Assembly (NCBI GenBank): GCA_020091685.1
Contig: CM034607.1
Location: 13,692,884 to 13,756,883, forward strand
Direction of reading: 5' to 3'
Source: Lutjanus erythropterus
Taxonomy: Eukaryota; Chordata; Actinopteri; Lutjaniformes; Lutjanidae
DNA length: 64,000 bases
Translations under genes and position numbers: made by a program
Shown here: positions 24,881-36,696 of the stretch, piece by piece
How the letters are laid out: each line of letters starts with the position of its first letter
How positions within the stretch are numbered: position 1 is the stretch's first letter
Notes under the pieces: model-generated
What the model was told of the DNA's origin: nothing
Databases searched by the model: none
What the model saw: the letters and a program-made list of their open reading frames with translations, nothing else

Positions 24881-26739
24881 CTGCTCCTGGTGGCCTTTCG
24901 AGTGGACAGACTTTTGAACCAAACTCCATTCTAAGAGCAGGTGTTTTATGGTTTTATGATCGTATTTTTCTCAGTAAAAACTCAAGTTACACAGTTAGAG
25001 ATTTTTCTTTCTGATTTGCTTTTATCTACAGGCATAATAGACACACTCAATCAAAGGGTTAGTAAATGATGTTTCTGAGTAAATGACTAAGTGTTCGCCA
25101 CAGACGTGCACGTACAGACTGGACAGGCACGTTTACGGCACTTGTATTCACCCCACACAGGAAAATTATGCATGCGATTCACACCACTAAGCAGGATACA
25201 AAAAGGGGACAAAAACAAAATGTGTTGTGCTTATTGTGAATTATTTCAAAAGTGGAATTGACTTCTATTAAATGCATAATTTATGACTTGTCATGACTGT
25301 GATGGCTAACTTATTCTGTCTGTGTTGATGATGAAATATAATCTCTGGTTTTGAAAGGTGAGGCCCATCACAATGAACTGAAGAGGATTCTACTTTACTG
25401 AATCTATTTCTATCACATCACAGTGTAGCTAATGCTAGCTAGCTTTGGTCTGGAGATGTCAGGCTAATGTCTTCACAACACAAACAATGACGGCAAATTT
25501 TAGGTTTCTGCCTTTTCAGTGCTATACCTGATTATTACAGTACATGTCCCTGCTCTTGCTAGCTCTTGAAGCATTACAGCATTTAGCAGCGTGGGATAGC
25601 CTCCATTTTTCAATTATGCATAACAATGCCAGCCTTGCAAATGGTGTTACTTTTGCTCATCTATATTGCACAAACTTGTATTAAATATAGATGTTCCAAT
25701 CATGTTTTGGTCTTATTCCATTTGCGCACAAAAATAAAATTAAAACTGTGATTCCTTGAAAGCTTGAAAGAAAATTGGCTGTATCACACAGCCCTAATTC
25801 ATTAAAATCATATTTCTATGCAGGGTTGCTGTACTCTATAAGATCTAAAAGGTCTTAGTTGAAACCATATGTGATGGTTGAGCTCCATACTTTCCTCTAC
25901 ATGACAGTATTGATGGTGATATCAAAGTGAGAGTCACGCTTTGCCCTGCCCTTGATCTCTCTTTGCCTAGTGGATTGAGTCATCCCTTATGACACTTAAG
26001 AGACTATAAAATGTTGGGACAAGGCGTCTGTGTCAATAATTAATGGATGTGTCCATTTAGTGCAAGAGTGATAAGATGTTGTAACCCCCTTTCATCCGTC
26101 TTGTTTGTTCTTTCCGTCTCCTTCACATACTGCTTTTCTTTAAATCACAGAGGTCTGGATTTTGTCAGAAGATTTAGCTGTGAGCGAAGTGGACGCTTGA
26201 CTCGCTAGGCCCGAGAGCAGACAGTCTCAGACAGTAAGACTCAATATTTAACACCTCATCAGTCATCTGAGGGATGGAACACATCAAACTGAAGCGGGAG
26301 GCAGAGTGGGAGTGCAACAGAAAAAGAAACCAGGAAAAAAAACAAAGTAAGAGAAGCTGACACTTTCCTATTAGGATTTTAAAAGCACAGCTGCTAATGA
26401 AAGAAATCAAAACAGCCTGGATGGGAGACTGAACATGAACCTGCGTGTTTGACACAGGGGATAAAAACTGTGCGACTATGCGAGAGCCTAAAAAGTCGAC
26501 GGCGGCACCCTGGTGTCTGTGACAACCGCTGTGTTCGTACGACTACATTGTGGCGGAGCTGATGTATGAAAGGGACGTGGAGGCGTGATGAAGCCAGCCA
26601 TGAAATTGATCTGAACATAGAAGCCCTAAGAGCTCTTACACACACCGCAAATGCCCCTTGTACACTCACGCACACAAACGCAGTCAGAAGGACAAGACTA
26701 TGCCTTGGAAGATGAAAAGAGGACCCGAGGATATTAGTA
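24881..26739. other. non-coding DNA, mostly unique
   Basis: No recognised repeat or gene. Two overlapping minus-strand frames (26174-26455 and 26394-26765) look like Ser/Arg-rich chance frames. The composition around 26400-26700 is less AT-rich than the neighbours. Confidence 0.4.
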
Positions 26740-27000
26740 AAGCAATGAGTGCTGACCTTCCACACTCAGGAAAGCAATATCCAACTGACACAGAGCAGAA
26801 TGTAAATCCACAGCCGTGGTAATAACCAGGCAGCTTCGGTCGTGTGCTGTTTAGCTTACATGGACATTCCCATTTATTCCGGCGTCTATTATATGACTGA
26901 TTTGGCCGCACTTTACTGCTGCTAGCATGCAGCTGATGGCTGCCAGACACATTTAGGAGCTAATGAAAGTGCAATATAGCCAATGATTGACCACATGTGT
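26740..27000. other. candidate conserved non-coding segment
   Basis: Unique-looking sequence without repeat words, containing CATTCCCATTTATTCCGG, GATTTGGCCGCACTTTACTG and GCATGCAGCTGATGGCTGCC. A 14-bp dyad-like GCATGCAGCTG sits centrally. There is no coding evidence. It is listed because it differs in texture from the flanking repeats. Confidence 0.25.
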
Positions 27001-27377
27001 GTGGGAAATTGTGTATATCTGTTTTTCTGATTTGCGTGCTGGAGAGTTAATATGTCAATTTTAATGTAAATGTAAGAGATGGGTTTTACTCGGTGGATAT
27101 AATGTTGCTTTAAAATGAGGGAAAGCATTTGCACACCTCCTTCAATCAAGTTCTCTTTGTTTCCTGCAAACCACCACTCTAAATATCTTTACTGGCCTTT
27201 GGAGACCTGCTGCATTTGGCAAGTCAATATTTCCTATTGATTGTAATCCCTCACAAAGCATATCAGCCATTACGGTCAATTAATTTTAAGTACGTGGTTC
27301 ACAGTGATGAAAACACTAACAATCGATTAATTATTTGTCACACATGCATAGCAGTTGCAGCTGTGTGGGAAATTCCT

Positions 27378-27700
27378 TACCAAGATGCTACTTCCCACGT
27401 TACAACAGTATGTAAGATTTATTAGGATGTCCAAACCTTAGTATGAAACCAATATTCTTGAATTACATACTATTAACAGGGAAATACTATAGTATGCAAG
27501 CACAGCAGTGGCAAAAACAACAGAAACAACAAACGAGAAGGATATTACATGTGCTTCCTCCTTGGCTGACTGACAGACCGCAAGCTGTAGGCTGCAGGTT
27601 TGGGAGTGCAGACAAAGGTAGGGAGCGATTTTATTTTGTGTGGTGTGTGAAATGTTCTAAAAAACAAACAAAAAAGTTTCAGTTAACAACACTAATCTTC
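27378..27700. repeat. dispersed repeat, AACAGTATGTAAGATTT family, copy 1
   Basis: It shares AACAGTATGTRAGATTTWTT followed by TTAGKATGTC-AA-ACCTTAG-TGAAACC with 35500-35550. The downstream parts also correspond loosely (a CAATGCAATGCAGTAG / CAAGCACAGCAGTGG region). It looks like the common fish repeat in which 'agtatgc' words recur near one end. Ends are not defined. Confidence 0.5.
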
Positions 27701-27807
27701 CAAACAAATAATGTTGAAACTGAGAAGTTTGGACTTACTTTTTACAACTGATATTACGTTTTTGTTATTACCAGTTATTATTCAGTTTTTGTACCCAATT
27801 TCACATA

Positions 27808-28060
27808 TTAGGGATGTTTGATGTTTGAAATTAACCAATTTAAAATGTATTAATCAATAATTAGCTGATAGCATAGAAATGGCATTATTTGTACCTCATT
27901 GTTTAGTCTGGCAGAGCCATTTGGTGAATAAGATAACTGAAGATTAAATTAAAAATGAGGAAAAAAAATAAGAAAACAAAAATGAGAGGGAAAAAAATGG
28001 GTTTTGTATCTTATTAATTATTAATGATTAATCAATTGTTAGTGTTTTCAACTAACAGTA
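27808..28060 (+). mobile_element. hAT-type fragment with TTAGGGATGTT end
   Basis: The left end TTAGGGATGTTTGATG is followed by AATTAACCAATTTAAAATGT. The reverse complement of the end at 59100-59162 is closely similar (TTAGGGATGTTAATGATTAA, then GATTAACCGATTAAAAATGT). The downstream part is A-rich and ends near a TTAATGATTAATCAATTG word. It is a non-autonomous copy without coding remains. Confidence 0.5.
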
Positions 28061-30454
28061 AGAAATTTGTCACTTGAGTTAGCCAACGTTATGAGAATCT
28101 GTACGCATGTGAGTACTGGCACTAGATTTCCACGTTTGTATTTCGGTCTTCTTTCCCTCACTTGATCAGCATTCTTCCCTGCTTCCAGTTCGCAGAAAGC
28201 TCTCACCCAAGCTTCCCACCAAGAATAACACGGCAAATTTGCAAGAATACATTATTAATTTCCCGTCAGAAATGGCAGCCGCCTCCTATGACAAGTGCTT
28301 CTCGCATCCCCCCTTTTTTTCCTTTTTCATTTTCATTTTTCATTTCCTGTAGTGCACCTGAGACACAAATACACTACTCCCCCTTTGCGCTACCGACCCT
28401 CCCACCTTCGCGGCCACATGGACATGTCACACACACACGTAGTATATATGCACAGTCACACAGACAGACATGGACTCAATATCATACCTTGTCATACTGT
28501 GCTCTGAATATATAGAAAAGCAGCAAACATGCATAAAAACACAGACTCAAATACACCCTGAGTGAATGCAGTGCTGGTGCTATCTGACACCGAATCATTT
28601 TGAGATTGAGACGCGTTGGTCATCTTGCCTGCAGATGAAAAAAAGAATGAAAAAAAAAAAATTCTCCATTCTCCTGCCCTCTCTTCAATCCTGAGCCCCC
28701 CGTCGCCTTCAGCTCTTTATCTCAGTCTGTTTTGAGGCCTTGATTCCCTACTCTGTCCAGGTACACTCAGGGCTTTGTGTGATTCTGGTGGTAAAGAGGT
28801 ACCAGTGACAAAGGTCTCCAAACACACAGTGCCACAGAAAATCAGTGCACTGAAACCTATTCAGAAAGTTTGATATTTAACCCCCAGCCTTTACAGTCTT
28901 CTTTATTTCTTTTTACAAGTGGAGCACTTGTAAAACATGTTGGTTTGAGATTGTATCTGTCAAACAGGAAAAAAAACAAACCTTCAACTATATATGAAAG
29001 TCATTCTGAAAAAAGGGACAAAAGGCTTCATACTTCAATGAAAAACATTTTCATTTTTAAATCTAAAATAGCTCAAGTTCTAATATAACAAATCTATAAC
29101 TTCTTATACTGCCTTCAGCTCTCGAGACATGCGTCTTTACAGAAAACACTAACAAGCGTTGCTCTTGGTGGATTTCTGTCATTTGAAGCTGCAATTGCGG
29201 CACTGCAACATTGCTGATGTGGTTGCAGCGTGGCGCTGTATCATAATCTGCACAGTGCTGGAAAAGGTGCTGCTACAACTAGTCAGAAAGCACAGTGGAG
29301 ATTCGTTCACCTTCAGGGCTGAAGTTGATGCTCACTTTGAGGTTAACCCCCTTTTCGCTTCACTTTTACCAGAAGTTGGAAGGCAGCACTCGGGAGTTCC
29401 AGTTGGTCTGGAGAAGCTGCAGACTTCATTAACTGACATCTGTAACTTAAACTGCACTTTTACTGCTAAAACTGACCACTTTCTGCCAGCTGCAGACCCA
29501 TTTTTCCAGCACACCCCTCACGCTTTCTAATATATAAATAATGCATTTCTCTTGTGTTGTTCTTTCACATAGCTAAGACTTGCAAAAAAAAAAAAAAGCT
29601 ATATCACATTATTCCAAGGGACATACATGAGTGCAGTATTTTCCTATTATGTAAAGGATTCTTGGTTGAAAATTGAGAACTTCTGCTCTATGATTCATTT
29701 CACAAACTTAACATCTGTACTTCCATTCCCAAAGATAAAATCTCAATTCTCAAGGTTATCTTTACAGTTTTGTTCATAGGTCTGTTGCAGTTTTGCATAT
29801 CATTTTCCCATTTTATCAGACAGGTGTAGTAGAACATACTGGTAAATATACAGACAGGATGAGATGACAAGCAACCGTTACATGCTCCATTTTCACCCAT
29901 TACTGTATTGTTATAACTAGCACTTTCGCTGTAACAGGCAAAACAAGTTTTGTTTATTTCCCTGTTGAATGCACATACCACACTGGACTACTGACCCAAG
30001 AAATATGCAGGTCAACATCCGTGTGAAAGGGTTGATCTAAGATGTAAAACAAGCTCAGTCAAGCTTAGGGTTGTCAGTCAGGTCAGTGAGAGTTCAGAGT
30101 TGAGAAAAGATCCCCTCTTTTGGAAGCCTCGGGATTAGTATCTAGAAATTTGAATGTTTGCAGTGTTGATTTAAAAAAAAAAAAAAAAAATCAACAAAGG
30201 AAAAAAAGGATTACTGCTTCACTGTTGTATGCCTCCAACGACCAGTGAGGTTGCACTTTGCATCCATGTCTGTTCAGACTCACATAATGTATGAAATGAA
30301 GACTTGGAAGAAATTTGACAAAAGGGATTAAGTGCATTTTTTGGTGGCAAGGGAATTATCACTGTATTGACATGAATGATTCCAGTGAGAAACAAGGTGT
30401 CTTCACTATGAGACTATTTTTAGAGCAGTTCAGATGACTGATTGAGATTTTGGT
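28061..30454. other. mostly anonymous non-coding DNA
   Basis: Overlapping plus-strand frames at 28162-28515 and a 123-codon frame at 29159-29530 are the only larger frames. The latter is of ordinary composition but has no recognisable domain, and a 60-codon frame lies opposite it. Poly-A runs occur at 29584-29597 and 30173-30190. No gene is supported. Confidence 0.4.
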
Positions 30455-30735
30455 GCAATAACAATCACCTGGAGCTCAATATCAGTGAAACCTATGAGCT
30501 GGTGGTGGTCTACTGTTTGACGTAATGTTGATCTTTTCTGTCTGTCCTCGGCGATGGAGCCATCCTCTGTTGCTCTTCCTGAGGTTTTTTCATTTTGCCC
30601 GTCAATGGGAGTTTTTCCTTGTCTGAGTTGTAGGTCTAAAGGTAGACAACATTTGCTGTACAGATAGCGAAGCTTCTTCTTTTTATTTGACTTACAGGGT
30701 ATATAAATAAAACTGATCTGACTTGACTTTGTTAG
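30455..30735 (+). mobile_element. L2/Rex-like LINE fragment: reverse-transcriptase piece plus 3' tail
   Basis: 30460-30508 reads NHLELNISETYELVVV, matching the 'LELNxSKTKELVVD' block of fish LINE reverse transcriptases. After about 40 bp comes a well-known fish 3' tail: CTGTTGCTCTTCCTGAGGTT, then GGGAGTTTTTCCTTGTCTGA, GGTCTAAAGGTAGACAA, TTTGCTGTACAGAT and ATATAAATAAAACTGATCTG. It ends in a short CTGACTTGACTTT run of the kind that seeds target-primed reverse transcription. Most of the element is missing at the 5' side, as is usual for LINE copies. Confidence 0.75.
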
Positions 30736-30837
30736 ACTTTGTTGTTGTCATGACAGGAGACAATACTTCAAATATTGATATTCCTGCAAGCAAGCTACAA
30801 ATCACCACAGTTGGAAGGTGGGCACCTGAGATTAGTG

Positions 30838-31030
30838 TCACCACTTCAGTATCTGACTAAATGTGAATTATGGTCACAATCTCTGCTTGTGTTCCCGAGT
30901 TATGGTGTTACAGCTTTAAAAGTGTTTTTGCAGAACACTGTGATGTCACCCAGTGAAGCTGACTTCCACCTTACGGATATAAAATGTCATCACGTCAGCA
31001 CTTTATCCATCTATACTGTTTTGGTGTGTC
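30838..31030 (+). repeat. teleost interspersed repeat, TGATGTCACCCAGTGA family
   Basis: The order of CCCGAGTTATGGTGTTACAG, GTGTTTTTGCAGAACACTGT, GATGTCACCCAGTGAAGCTG and GGATATAAAATGTCATCACG corresponds to a repeat that is frequent in fish genomes. I cannot name its superfamily. No ends were defined. Confidence 0.55.
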
Positions 31031-34000
31031 ACCTAATGCTATGTTTTGGCCAACAAAGTAATGGCTATAGCCTAGGGAGGTGATAACGAGGTAATATGGG
31101 TGGGAGCATCAGAAGCTAGCATGCAATGCATCCTGGTACATGTAGGCACGGCTGCGTAGCTTAGTGAGCAGGATAACTTCAACGAAGTAAACACTGAGGA
31201 ATTTATTGCTTCAATTGACTAAATTTAGCATTAAATTCGTAGATCTAAGCAATCTTATTATTAAATGATGACAATTAACTTGCTCCTATTCGCCTATGCA
31301 TTCACATCACACTGCATTCACGTGTCACACTTATGCAATATAAAGCAAAACATGCTATTAATTCAACATCCACGCATACAGCTTAATCAATACGCTCTCA
31401 TTTCTCTTCCTCATTCACAGCACTGTGCTGTCAGTCCACGTTACTGTAGTAATCTGACATGACACATGTCGAACACACAAGACGGAGGCAGTCAAAAACA
31501 GATAAACCAGCAGCATACTCAGAGGAGTCTGAGCCAGACAGATCTCCTGCAACATGAAAAAAAAAATGAGCAACACTGAGGAAAAACCTGGGTGGCGAAG
31601 TTGAAATGATGCAGTGCATCGGTTTAACATTTTTTTATGCCCTGCAGTATTTAAATTAGTTACTTTGATCAAGTGTTGTAAAGTAAAAGAGGGAAAGATG
31701 CATTTTTTTGTTACTGTTAAGGTCAAGTCCAGCACATTGTCATCTGTTTAAAGCTCTGTTTAGACATCAAGCATCTCAGACAAGTTGTTTTTTACTTGAG
31801 TGTCTAAAAATGCAATAAATGTTTTTGTTGAGAAAATAAGAGTCGTGTGAGAGAATCAAGACCTCAATTCTAAGACAACAAAATTGTGATTCAAATTGTA
31901 GCAAGAATCGTGCAGCCATATTGGACATCAACATGAGAAGTGGCAAACTCTCCCTTTAAGCCTTGAATTGGACCTGCAAGTGACTACTGAGCACCTCAGA
32001 TAAATTTTATGACAAATAAAAATTTTTTTGTCAATTTTTGTGCACCTTAAAATCATGAGTATGCACAGGAGGAGCCTTTATTTTAGTGTAGATGGAGTTG
32101 GAGAATTTCAGTTAGGTGTTTTGTTAAATTTTATGTTAAATATTTTGATCTCTCAAAGTCATTATCTTAAGTCTCTTGTAACTGGGTGGTTGAAATCTGA
32201 CTCCCCCTAATGGATTCAAAAAGTATGCCAACTTTATGGAACAGAGCAAATAATATATTGTATATCTTATGTAAACCAAAGAGATGTTTTGTTTCTTTGG
32301 TTATTTTATTTGTTCTATGATTGGAAAATTTATGAAGGCAGCTGGAAACCGAATACAGGAAAAATATCCTGACATTGTACTGTTTCATCCAATCTCATAA
32401 CGTCTATGCCTGTTGTATGAAATGTTCTATATAAATAACTTTGAATAGACTAATGTAGCTGTTATGGCTGCAGTGCATAACATGAGATACAAAAAGCAAA
32501 AACAATGTTGAAATTGTACTCCTAAAACACTTCCAAAAGTAAGCCCACGAGTACAGGATAGTGAAATGGATGCTTTGAAGATGCAGCTTTCAAAATAAAA
32601 GCATGAAACCAGTGAGCAGAAATGTACAATAATAGAAATAAAATATATTGCTGACAGACTTTATATATCTACACATCAACTTTGATCAAATACATATAAA
32701 AGTGCACATACATGTTTACACTTTATACTTCACATGACTGTGTGTAAATCTCAACTCTTTCTGCAGAATAATTTGTAGCTAATTAGTTGTCACAACTCAT
32801 TTATGACACTTGGCCCACCATTTCACCAACCATTACACGTTCTTTCTTTCTCATGTGTCATTGGCCAAACGTCACAACATGACTGAAGTAGAAATTAGAT
32901 CTAGCTGGCTTGTCGCTCATTAGCATTGTGGCTGTGTGATGGGTGATTAATCGGGAGCGTCACTGGCTTTGCATACAGTGGCAAAAAATAAAAACTTAAA
33001 AATAATTCTGTAAAAGTTGTTTGACTTTAAATATTAATTGCCATAACTCAGTTTCCCTTCAACCCACAGCTTCCCTTCAATCAAATTAGTCCTGACTAAT
33101 CAAGCTGTTAAAAAACTTTTTTTTTTTTCCACAGAAGGATCTTTTTAATGCATTTATATTAATTCATTATTTCTATCTCATTCAATTATTCTGTCACTGG
33201 CCCCAGTGGCACTGTTGTGGCAAATTAAAGGCAGTTTGCACAAAGACACATACACACTTTAGCGATGTTGACAACAGTGACATATCTTCATTAAAATAAT
33301 AACGCACTGTTTATGCACCAACTCACTGACATGCACACATGCTCTGTTTATCAGAGGGTGTCTTTGGCAATAATGTGATTATTTGCAAGTGTAATGCAGC
33401 ACTGAATGTGATGTGGCAATGGGAGAGTAAGAGGATGGGGGAGGGCATGTGCACGCTGTTTGAAAAAGGATAAAAAGAGAGGATAAAAACAGACGGAGGA
33501 GGGGTAAAGTGCTGATTGGATAATTGAGCATTTCTTTTTGGCGCTAAGCCATAACAATAACTGTTCAAACACACTGTGCAGGGTCCAACCTTCCTGAGGG
33601 ACAGGACAATGATTGTTTACGGGCGATTAGGCAAATTGCTAACTAAAAATATGTGTGTTTAGGAACAAACAAAAAGTGGAAGAAGACTAATGGAGTTGTT
33701 AGGGCACACTTTCCAATAGCAACTTCCCATTAACGATCCTAAGAGTATTAAATGGACCTGAAGACTAATGTTTTAGTGGGTCAGCTCACAACTCTGACTT
33801 CTACATCTTTCTTGCCAACATTTAGTTAATGATGAGGTTAGCATTATTTAAAGCAAAGTTCAGATGAGATTCTCTATTTGGCCTTGAGGCTGTTTCACCA
33901 GGAAAAGCAGATTATCTTTCACTGGCAAAAGGACTGAGTGAATCCAAAGGTAATTTCCACTGAAAAATCTTCACCTCCACAGAGAAGGTCAACATATTCA

Positions 34001-34979
34001 GTACATCTGAAAAATAATTAAAAATCCATTTTAATCATGGTTGTAAGTCAAATGGGTAGACTTGTAAAATAACACAACCATATTATTCATTTCATAATAT
34101 ATTAATAACACTATTATTATTAATACATATTATTTCCATCGTCTTAGGTAAACACGAGTTTGATAAGAACACTGATACCACGTTGATTTCTGACTGTTGA
34201 ACATGACACTATAGCAGCTGGTGAGCTTAGCTTAGCACAAAGAATGAAAACAGGGGGAAACAGCTAGCCTGGCTCTGCCCAGCAGTAAAGAAATACGGCT
34301 TTCAACATCTCCAGAGCTCACTGTAACACTTAACAATAAATATCACAAATAAATGGCAAATTGATTAATTAATAATTAAACTTTTGTTTAATTAATTTTA
34401 ATTAACTAATTAACTTCTTATTTTTAAGAGGACACTTTCTCACTTTCTTTATCTTCCTCTTCAGTCTGCAAGACATGCTTCATGACACTTCAAACAAATG
34501 CCAGTGGAAAATAAAGTATACCTCATGCCTTGAGATTATGTCCAGAAATAGTCCCTGTGATCACAGAAATCAAACAAAGGGCATGCTCAAGGCTTGAGAA
34601 TATGAGACTATGTAGAGGCAATCATTCAGATTTTATCAGTATTTCAAAAGGAATGGAGATGCCCACTGAGTTACCTTGGGCACTAATCATAGAGCATATT
34701 TTTTCTCCTGCTCAGACTCAGGGCACAGCTGTGTGCAGAGACAGCAAGAGCTCAAAGGATTTAGAGTCTTACATTATTGAGGCTGCCATGAACCTATCCA
34801 CATTAGGTAACCTTGAATTAAAAAAAAGGGCACATTGTGTTATCAAATATAAAAATAGACTAGAAACAGGGATACACTAGCGCAAGCTGTAGAAGTTGAC
34901 ATTTTGCAGGCATCCTTAAAGTTCCGAAGGTTCTAGTAAAATGGACAGTTAGGGATTGACTTGTCACAGACACTGATTG
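31031..34979. other. long stretch of AT-rich non-coding DNA
   Basis: No gene was recognised. 31755-31915 includes AAATTGTGATTCAAATTGTA and AATCGTGCAGCC, which could be the end of a hAT-type repeat. 34365-34410 is an AT-rich imperfect palindrome built from TTAATTAA words. The 116-codon frame at 34530-34880 has no domain signature and lies in AT-rich DNA, so it is not accepted as a gene. Confidence 0.4.
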
Positions 34980-35230
34980 GCTCTTACAGTAGCCAGTAGC
35001 ACCGTGGTTTATGCTCCCAGCACCCAAGGCTAATGCATAAGCAAGATAATGCCAGTTAGCAGTTAGCCAGTTTACTTTAGCAACAAGTTAAGCTATCTTT
35101 CCATCCGGAAACTCAACAACCTGGGTAGTATATTCCCCATCGGCATCTGAATCTGTGTTCATCCTGGTGACCAGCTCTGTTCACTGTGAGGATGCTGGGC
35201 CCACTAAATCACTGTCATGACTGTACGGTA
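34980..35230. repeat. dispersed repeat family A, copy 1
   Basis: It shares GTATATTCCCCATCGGCATC, TGTGTTCATCCTGGTGACCA and GTTCACTGTGAGGATGCTG, plus GTTAGC-rich and AAGCTATCTTTCCATCCGGAA parts, with copies at 57545-57740 and more distantly 38160-38410. In the 57.5-kb copy the order of the blocks differs, with the CATCTGGAAACTC block after the GGTGACCGG block. This suggests internal rearrangement or different deletion. Confidence 0.5.
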
Positions 35231-35245
35231 AATATCAGGCTATAA

Positions 35246-35270
35246 TCTTTTTTTTTTCTTTTCTTTTCTG
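35246..35270. repeat. T-rich/TTTTC simple repeat
   Basis: A run of T with CTTTTCTTTTCT at its end. Simple sequence. Confidence 0.7.
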
Positions 35271-35440
35271 TTTTAATTTTCAACCTTCAAAGACTAAAAA
35301 CTGAGAAACAGCTCGCCTGCCTGAACCTTTAAAGTTCACTAATTAACAAGCTGTAGCTCAAGCTGTGGTTTTGCAGAGGGTTATTTCTGAATTGTTGTTG
35401 TCACTCAACAACAGGCAACCAGCGGACTATACGCAGTAAA

Positions 35441-35810
35441 GAAATAGGCTGCATCTGAAATTCCAGACATACACTCCATAACATGCTATTTAGTATGCTA
35501 AAACAGTATGTGAGATTTTTTTAGTATGTCTAACACCTTAGCCTGAAACCCATGGTACGTAAATATTCCACAATGCAATGCAGTAGCGACAACAACGAGA
35601 ATATAATAGACAAAGGCGGACAGCGACCAAGGCAGCTCTGTGCAATGTCAGTAATGAAACATTCAAAAAATCTAAGTCAGGTTTCACTTTGTTTGGCAGA
35701 ATGTATTTATAGATGAGTGCATTGTTGGCATTGGTTACCATGGTTACGTGTCTCCAACCAGCAATGACACTCTCAGGAAGTGATGTGGAATGTGTTGAGA
35801 AATGCATTCA
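35441..35810. repeat. dispersed repeat, AACAGTATGTAAGATTT family, copy 2
   Basis: It contains CTGAAATTCCAGACATACAC, TTAGTATGCTAAAACAGTAT and GTGAGATTTTTTTAGTATGT, then CTTAGCCTGAAACCCATGG. This fuller copy matches 27378-27700 in its central part. It ends near CATTCAAAAACATACAGAC. The 89-codon minus-strand frame inside is not supported as a gene. Confidence 0.5.
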
Positions 35811-35879
35811 AAAACATACAGACTACTGTTAATTCCCACAAACAGTTATAGTTAATACCTTCAACGTATTGATAGAAAG

Positions 35880-36125
35880 AACCCAGTACTAATTAGTACT
35901 GAAACTTCTCCAGTCAAACAATATCTGCACTGAATCCTTTTGGTACCCAGATCTAGAAAAAAATGACTATTTATATTGTTTTGCTCACAGCCAGTAACCA
36001 CAAGTGTTCTTCATAAAGAAGAACCTTTGAAAAAAGGTATCAAATGAAGTACTCCAGTGATATTGGTATCGCTTTGAGGGTTCTAGTATCGGTACTGGTA
36101 TCGTAATTTTTTAAACAATACCCAG
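35880..36125. mobile_element. fragment of a 'GGTATCGATACC'-type hAT repeat
   Basis: AGTACTAATTAGTACTGAAA, AGTGATATTGGTATCGCTTT, TTCTAGTATCGGTACTGGTA and TCGTAATTTTTTAAACAATA follow the end structure of a fish hAT repeat made of alternating 'ggtatcg' words. It closes at AATACCCAGC. Only one end is convincing. Confidence 0.45.
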
Positions 36126-36329
36126 CAAAAATCTAGCATATAAGCCACCATAAAACCATGTTTACAGCTTGGTTGTTACACAGATTAAACAACAGAGACA
36201 TAATTGATGAGCTTACGAGCTGCTGGTACCTTTAGAAAGAGCCGGACTAGCTGTGTCCCCCTGTGACCTCGTCTTTATGGTAAGCAAACCATCTGCTACT
36301 GACAGCTTTATATTTTCTCTTCAGATATT

Positions 36330-36688
36330 TAGCACTGAAACAATTGATTTATCAGTTATTAAATTAACTGTCAACTATTCTGATAATCGATTAATCACTT
36401 TGAGTCATTTCTTTTGGAATAAAATGTCCAAATTGTCTGATTCCAGCTTCTTAAATGTGAATTTTGCGTGAATATGTGTGGTTTCTTTACTCCTCTACAA
36501 CAGTAAACTGAATATCTTAAGTTTATGGGAAAAACAAGACAACTGAGGATGTCATCTTGGGCTTCGGGAAACGCTGATCAACATTTTTTGCCATTTTCTG
36601 TCCACCGTTTTTATAGGCAAATAACTATTAATTGAGAAATAACTGACCAATTGATTGGCTATGAAAAGAATCATTAGTTGCAGCCCGA
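36330..36688 (-). mobile_element. complete 359-bp hAT MITE with near-perfect 8-bp target duplication
   Basis: This is the most complete copy here of the fish GGGCTGCAACTAATG family. On the minus strand it runs from a GGGCTGCAACTAATGATTCT head at 36688 through GTTGATCAGCGTTTCCC, TTGTTTTTCCCATAAACTTA, ATTTGAGAAGCTGG-like and GACAATTTGGACATTTTATT segments. It ends in a GATTAATCGATTATCAGAAT...GTTTCAGTGCTA tail at 36330. The flanking octamers are CAGATATT (36322-36329) and CAGACATT (36689-36696), differing at one base. An 8-bp duplication is the mark of hAT transposition. It has no coding capacity, so movement would have depended on a transposase supplied elsewhere. Confidence 0.85.
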
Positions 36689-36696
36689 CAGACATT

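Noticed and set aside
26394-26765. 123-codon minus-strand frame
   Set aside because: Ser/Arg/His-rich with no domain. It overlaps another minus-strand frame and a candidate non-coding segment.
29159-29530. 123-codon plus-strand frame
   Set aside because: No domain, no splice or promoter context, and a 60-codon frame overlaps on the other strand. Expected by chance in 64 kb.
34530-34880. 116-codon plus-strand frame
   Set aside because: Ordinary mixed composition with no recognisable motif. No neighbouring exon-like segment.
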